From: Nonomuraea rhizosphaerae | GTDB taxonomy: Bacteria > Actinomycetota > Actinomycetes > Streptosporangiales > Streptosporangiaceae | Reading direction: 5' to 3' | DNA length: 36,104 nucleotides | NCBI RefSeq assembly: GCF_019396405.1 | Contig: NZ_JAHKRL010000466.1 | Location: 1-36,104, forward strand | Shown here: piece after piece, positions 32,831-36,104 of the stretch | Position numbering within the stretch: position 1 is the stretch's first letter | How the letters are laid out: every line of letters begins with the position of its first letter | The notes under the pieces: model-generated | Seen by the model: only the letters and a program-made list of their open reading frames with translations | Database searches by the model: none | Told to the model about the DNA's origin: nothing | Translations under genes and position numbers: made by a program

Positions 32831-33600
32831 TCGAGCTGGGCCCGCACCGACATCTCGGCGGCGGGCCACAGGATCCGGTCCACCTCGGCGTACACGATCT
32901 CCACGACCTCGCGCGGCGTCCGCGCGCCCTGTGCCAGCGCGGCCCTGATCTGGTCGAGGCGCTCGCGCCGGTGCGCCACGTAGCCGTCCAGCACGCCGAT
33001 CGGGTCGGCCAGCACCGGCCCGTGGCCGGGCAGCAGCGCCTCGGCCGCCAGGCTCTCCGCGGTGGCCCTGAGCCGGTCGAGGCTGCGCAGGTAGTCGGCC
33101 AGGTCACCGTCGGGTGCGATCACCGTGGTGCCCCGGCCGAGGATGGTGTCGCCGGTCAGCATGGCCCTGTCCTGGGGCAGCCAGAAGCACAGCGAGTCGA
33201 AGGAGTGGCCGGGCGTCCCGTACACGTGGATCTCGGCCCCGTCGGCGCTCACCACGTCGCCCTCGCCCAGCCCCTCGTCGCCGAGCCGGTGCTTGGGGTC
33301 CAGGGCCCGCACGGGCGCGCCGACCAGCTCGGCGAAGCGCCTGGCGCCGCCGCTGTGGTCGTGGTGGCCGTGGGTGAGCAGGATCTGGACGACCCGGCGC
33401 CCGTTCAGGTGATCGGCGACCCGCCTCAGGTGGCCCTCGTCGTCGGGGCCGGGGTCGACCACGATGACGTCCTGGCCGCCGACGAGCCACGTGTTCGTGC
33501 CGTCGAGGGTCATGGGGGACGGGTTGGGGGCCAGCAGGTTCTCGGCGTGCGCCGTACGGGATCCGTCGGGCGAGCCGACCGGGACGTGCAGGCCGCTCAT
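32812..33600 (-). CDS. MBL-fold metallo-hydrolase
   Basis: 262 aa. Zinc motif LTHGHHDHSGG (HxHxDH), a further metal His in GTPGHSFDSL, Asp in LTGDTILGRG and His in LLPGHGPV, followed by the C-terminal helical LACTB2-like part (HRRERLDQIRAAL). The family contains glyoxalase II and RNase-type hydrolases, and the substrate is unknown. The ATG at 33600 overlaps the stop of the upstream nudix gene (ATGA); an ATG at 33618 would lie inside that gene. Corresponds to Rv3677c by position, convergent with crp (from memory). The final residues are encoded by the 20-bp repeat. Confidence 0.92.
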   Translation of the reverse strand: MSGLHVPVGSPDGSRTAHAENLLAPNPSPMTLDGTNTWLVGGQDVIVVDPGPDDEGHLRRVADHLNGRRVVQILLTHGHHDHSGGARRFAELVGAPVRALDPKHRLGDEGLGEGDVVSADGAEIHVYGTPGHSFDSLCFWLPQDRAMLTGDTILGRGTTVIAPDGDLADYLRSLDRLRATAESLAAEALLPGHGPVLADPIGVLDGYVAHRRERLDQIRAALAQGARTPREVVEIVYAEVDRILWPAAEMSVRAQLDYLERS

Positions 33601-34400
33601 GAGGTCACCAACTGCCATTCGCCGTCGATCTCCACGATCTTGGGCATGATCATGACGATCTCGCGCGGCGTGGCCAGGACGGCCTCGACGGAGTCGCAGG
33701 CGGCCAGCTCGTTCAGGGTGTGGTGGGTGGGCGGCATCAGGAAGATCTTGCCTTCACGGGCCAGCTCGACCGCGTCGGCGGGGCGTTCCCAGGCGACCTG
33801 GTCGGCCTCGCCGCCGACGTCGCGGGTGCGCTGACCCTCGGGCAGCACGGCGACGAAGAAACGGGTGTCGAAGCGCCGCTGCTCGACCTCCGGCGTGATC
33901 CAGTGGGCCCACGGCTTGAGCAGGTCGGAGCGGAGCACCAGGCCGCGCTTGGCCAGGAAGTCGGCGAAGGCGAGGCTCCTGTCGATCAGCGCGAGCCGGT
34001 CGGCCTCCCAGTCGTCGCCCGTGGTGTCGGCCACGACCGAGTCGGGGCCGGGGCCGGCCAGCAGCACGCCCGACTCCTCGAACGTCTCCCGTACGGCCGC
34101 GCACACCAAACCGCGCGCGACCCGCTCCTCGGCCGCGAACACCTCGCCCCATTCGGCCGGGGACGGCCCCGCCCAGGCCACGGCCTGGTCGGTGTCACGG
34201 GGGTCCACGGAGCCGCCCGGGAAGACGTAGGCGCCCGCCGCGAAGGCCATCGTGGACTTGCGCCGGAGCAGGTACACCTCCGGTCCTTCGCGCAGGATCA
34301 CCACCGTGGCGGCGTCCCGCGCGGGGACCGGCTGCACTCGTCCGGCGAGGATGCCCCTCGCCCGCTCCGCGAGCTCCTCCGGGACTCGAAGACCAGTCAC
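33597..34400 (-). CDS. Nudix hydrolase, NUDT19-like
   Basis: 267 aa. An N-terminal strand region (DAATVVILREGPEVYLLRR) is followed by FPGGSVDP and, about 45 residues later, the nudix helix AAVRETFEESGVLL. The wide gap between the glycine and glutamate parts is typical of the NUDT19/CoA-diphosphatase-like group. The C-terminal half (WAHWITPEVEQRRFDTRFF) is also characteristic. The GTG at 34400 has a perfect AAGGAGGT SD 3 bases upstream. Coupled to the MBL gene. It is the second nudix gene in this island. Confidence 0.92.
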   Translation of the reverse strand: MTGLRVPEELAERARGILAGRVQPVPARDAATVVILREGPEVYLLRRKSTMAFAAGAYVFPGGSVDPRDTDQAVAWAGPSPAEWGEVFAAEERVARGLVCAAVRETFEESGVLLAGPGPDSVVADTTGDDWEADRLALIDRSLAFADFLAKRGLVLRSDLLKPWAHWITPEVEQRRFDTRFFVAVLPEGQRTRDVGGEADQVAWERPADAVELAREGKIFLMPPTHHTLNELAACDSVEAVLATPREIVMIMPKIVEIDGEWQLVTS

Positions 34401-34449
34401 ATGACCTCCTTCTAGAACATCACTCGGTCATCGTGACATATCCCGACTT

Positions 34450-34548
34450 TTCGGGAGACCTCCGGTTCCTCAGGAGACTTCCGCCCGCTCCCGAAGACCT
34501 CCGCTCGTTCAGGAGATCTCCACTCTTTTCAGGAGACTTCCGCGATCA
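34450..34548. repeat. Tandem repeat of about 20 bp, five units, ending at the ridA stop
   Basis: Units at 34450-34469, 34470-34489, 34490-34508, 34509-34529 and 34529-34548, core CAGGAGACTTCCGC. The last unit contains the ridA stop codon and final codons; the array fills the spacer to the nudix SD. Confidence 0.8.
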
Positions 34549-34987
34549 GCTCCACTTCCACCGGGACGTCCAGCGGCAGCACGGCGACGCCCACGGCGCT
34601 GCGCGCGTGCTTGCCCGCCTCGCCCAGCACCTCGCCGAGCAGCTCGCTGGCCGCGTTGGCCACCTGCGGCTGCTGCGTGAACGACGGGTCGCTGGCCACG
34701 AACGCCACGACCTTGACGATCCGTACGACCTTCGCCAGGTCGCCGATCTCGGACTTCAACGCGGCCAGCGCGTTGAGCGCGCAGATCTTCGCCGCCTCGC
34801 GAGCGTCGTCGAGACTCACCTCCGTCCCGACCTTGCCGGTGAAGGCGGGCTTGCCGTCGACCATGGGCACCTGGCCCGAGGTGTAGACGAGGTCGCCGGT
34901 GCGTACGGCCGGCACGTACGCCGCCAGCGGCGCCACGACCGGCGGCAGCGTCAGCCCCAGCTCGGCGATCTTCTCCTCGGGCGTCAT
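34529..34987 (-). CDS. RidA/YjgF-family protein
   Basis: 152 aa. Family signatures: VPAVRTGDLVYTSGQVPMVDG, AAKICALNALAALKSEIGDL, VVRIVKVVAFVASDPSF and SAVGVAVLPLDVPVEVELIA. The catalytic arginine of enamine deaminases (usually in R-S/T-A-V) is present in ARSAVGV. Rid proteins hydrolyse reactive enamine/imine intermediates. The ATG at 34987 gives the family length and overlaps the stop of the DUF4177 gene (ATGA). Matches Rv3678c by position (from memory). Confidence 0.93.
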   Translation of the reverse strand: MTPEEKIAELGLTLPPVVAPLAAYVPAVRTGDLVYTSGQVPMVDGKPAFTGKVGTEVSLDDAREAAKICALNALAALKSEIGDLAKVVRIVKVVAFVASDPSFTQQPQVANAASELLGEVLGEAGKHARSAVGVAVLPLDVPVEVELIAEVS

Positions 34988-35139
34988 GCCTTCTCCCTCT
35001 TGAAGTAGGCGACGAGCTGCTCGGGGGTGGCGCCCTGCACTATCTGCACGAGCTCCCACCCGTCCGACCCGAAGTTGTCGAGGATCATCTTGGTGTTGTG
35101 GATCAGCACCGGGGCGGTCAGGTACTCCCATTTCTTCAT
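34984..35139 (-). CDS. DUF4177 small protein
   Basis: 51 aa: begins MKKWEYLTAPVLIHN, includes DNFGSDGWELVQIV and ends AYFKREKA. The KKWEY start and GWELV core are the DUF4177 signature. Unknown function; a small alpha/beta protein. The ATG lies 7 bases after a TAGGCT -10 with no SD, so it is likely leaderless. Its stop overlaps the ridA start by four bases. The same small gene stands here in mycobacteria (Rv3678A, from memory). Confidence 0.9.
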   Translation of the reverse strand: MKKWEYLTAPVLIHNTKMILDNFGSDGWELVQIVQGATPEQLVAYFKREKA

Positions 35140-35146
35140 GGGGGGC

Positions 35147-35152
35147 AGCCTA
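35147..35152 (-). promoter_or_regulatory. Candidate -10 box (TAGGCT) for the DUF4177-ridA operon
   Basis: TAGGCT on the minus strand, 7 bases before the ATG. Confidence 0.45.
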
Positions 35153-35204
35153 GTGTGAGCAATCTCAAAGGGTGGTCGTCGGCTTCCGTCAAGTAACCGT
35201 TCGG

Positions 35205-35210
35205 TAGCCT
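35205..35210 (+). promoter_or_regulatory. Candidate -10 box (TAGCCT) for the ArsA-like gene
   Basis: TAGCCT, 6 bases before the GTG; no SD. Divergent from the DUF4177 promoter within about 75 bases. Confidence 0.5.
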
Positions 35211-35216
35211 CGAAAC

Positions 35217-36104
35217 GTGGACTCTCGGGACACCGATTGGGACGGCGTGCGACTGCACGTCGTCACCGGCAAGGGCGGCACCGGCAAGACCACGGTCGCC
35301 GCGGCACTCGCTCTCGCCCTGGCGTCGGGCGGACGAAAAGTCCTGCTCGTGGAGGTCGAGGGCAGGCAGGGCATCGCGCAGATCTTCGATCTGCCGCCAC
35401 TGCCGTACGAGGAGCGCAGGATCGCCGTGGCCCCGTCGGGCGGCGACGTGTACGCGCTGGCCGTGGATCCCGAGGAGGCCATGCTCGAGTACATGGAGAT
35501 GTTCTACGGGATGCGCCGGGCGGGCCGCGCGCTGACCAAGATGGGCATCGTCGACTTCGCCACCACCGTCGCGCCCGGCTTCCGCGACGTCCTCGTCACG
35601 GGCAAGACGACGGAGGCGGTGCGCAGGCGCGGCAAGAACGGCAAGCGCGTCTACGACGCCGTGGTGCTCGACGCGCCGCCCACGGGCCGCATCGCGCGCT
35701 TCCTGAACGTCACCCAGGAGGTCGCCGGGCTGGCCAGGGTCGGCCCGATCAAGAATCATTCCGACCTGGTGAGCGGTGTAGTGAAATCTCCGGAAACGGC
35801 GGTGCACTTCATCACCCTGCTTGAGGAGATGCCCGTCCAGGAGACGCTGGACGGGATCGCCGAACTGCGCGCCGCGGGCCTGCCGGCCGGAGGAATATTC
35901 ATCAACATGGTGCGTGAATCACTCCTTCCCCAGACTGCGCTTGACAGTGCTGTCAAGGGACGGTTCGACATCGGCGAGCTGACGCTCGGGCTGAAGGCCG
36001 CCGGGCTCGCCGACGGCGCCACCGCGCTGGCCGAGGCGCTGGCCGAGGAGGTCGCCGAGCACGCCCGGCGGACCGAGCTCGGACGCGAGGGGCGCGCCTC
36101 TCTG
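35217..36104 (+). CDS. ArsA/GET3-family ATPase (partial, cut by window end)
   Basis: 296 codons are present and open to the right edge. Walker A is VTGKGGTGKTTVAAAL with both lysines of the deviant P-loop, then LLVEVEGRQGIAQIF (Asp replaced by Glu in the switch strand), YDAVVLDAPPTGRIARFL (A-loop/Walker B) and INMVRESLLP. Actinobacterial relatives (Rv3679, followed by a second copy Rv3680, from memory) are called anion-transporting ATPases, with a GET3-like fold. The GTG at 35217 is chosen because of the -10 box 6 bases upstream. Confidence 0.9.
   Translation, partial: MDSRDTDWDGVRLHVVTGKGGTGKTTVAAALALALASGGRKVLLVEVEGRQGIAQIFDLPPLPYEERRIAVAPSGGDVYALAVDPEEAMLEYMEMFYGMRRAGRALTKMGIVDFATTVAPGFRDVLVTGKTTEAVRRRGKNGKRVYDAVVLDAPPTGRIARFLNVTQEVAGLARVGPIKNHSDLVSGVVKSPETAVHFITLLEEMPVQETLDGIAELRAAGLPAGGIFINMVRESLLPQTALDSAVKGRFDIGELTLGLKAAGLADGATALAEALAEEVAEHARRTELGREGRASL

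Overview
This is a high-GC actinobacterial chromosome segment, most likely from the Streptosporangiales (a Nonomuraea- or Streptosporangium-like organism; inferred from protein character and gene order). GTG starts are common, and many genes have a TAnnnT -10 box 6-8 bases before the start codon and no Shine-Dalgarno (SD) sequence, the layout of leaderless actinobacterial genes. From memory, two well-known gene orders recur here. hppA, a bldG-partner anti-sigma gene, bldG and a DEAD-type helicase match the Streptomyces bldG neighbourhood. The helicase, the tad/ssd cluster, acs, a holin-like gene, an epoxide hydrolase, marP, nudix, nth, crp, an MBL-fold gene, ridA, a DUF4177 gene and an ArsA ATPase match the M. 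tuberculosis Rv3649-Rv3680 region.

Layout. 1-5.7 kb: the end of an unknown gene, a GAF histidine kinase/LuxR response regulator pair, an SDR coupled to a QueA-family protein, serB, and convergent sixA behind a tiny membrane protein. 5.9-8.2 kb: the proton-pumping pyrophosphatase hppA. 8.2-9.2 kb: about 1 kb with no convincing gene. 9.2-12.9 kb: the anti-sigma/bldG pair, divergent from an MrfA-like helicase. 13.4-22.8 kb: an all-minus-strand block made of an 808-aa membrane protein with Ig-like and FnIII ectodomains and a Tad-type secretion/pilus cluster (ssd, tadA, tadB, tadC, DUF4244 pilin-like, tadE, Rv3654c-like). 23.2-24.5 kb: a regulatory-looking spacer and a degenerate Fic protein. 24.7-28.8 kb: acs, holin-like, epoxide hydrolase, DUF309. 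28.8-36.1 kb: marP, HEAT-repeat protein, CoA-pyrophosphatase nudix, nth, crp, MBL hydrolase, second nudix, ridA, DUF4177, and an ArsA-type ATPase cut by the right edge.

How the genes work together. The tad cluster should build a fimbria or secretion apparatus: the TadA ATPase and the TadB/TadC platform act on the DUF4244 pilin-like protein and two TadE-like pseudopilins, with Ssd as the TadZ/CpaE-like localiser. BldG and its partner would act in a sigma-factor partner switch. MarP, Crp, Nth and the nudix proteins form a conserved stress/housekeeping island.

What stands out is a very high density of short tandem duplications (12-20 bp periods; one pair is 36 bp). They sit in spacers flush with stop codons (queA, sixA, ephE-like, crp/MBL, HEAT, ridA) and as low-complexity insertions in coding regions (helicase, the Rv3654c-like protein, TadC, Fic, the 808-aa protein). 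Two near-identical 26-bp elements lie upstream of the two halves of the tad cluster, and a spacer inside that cluster can fold into a branched structure. No tRNA, rRNA, CRISPR array, insertion sequence or prophage was seen.
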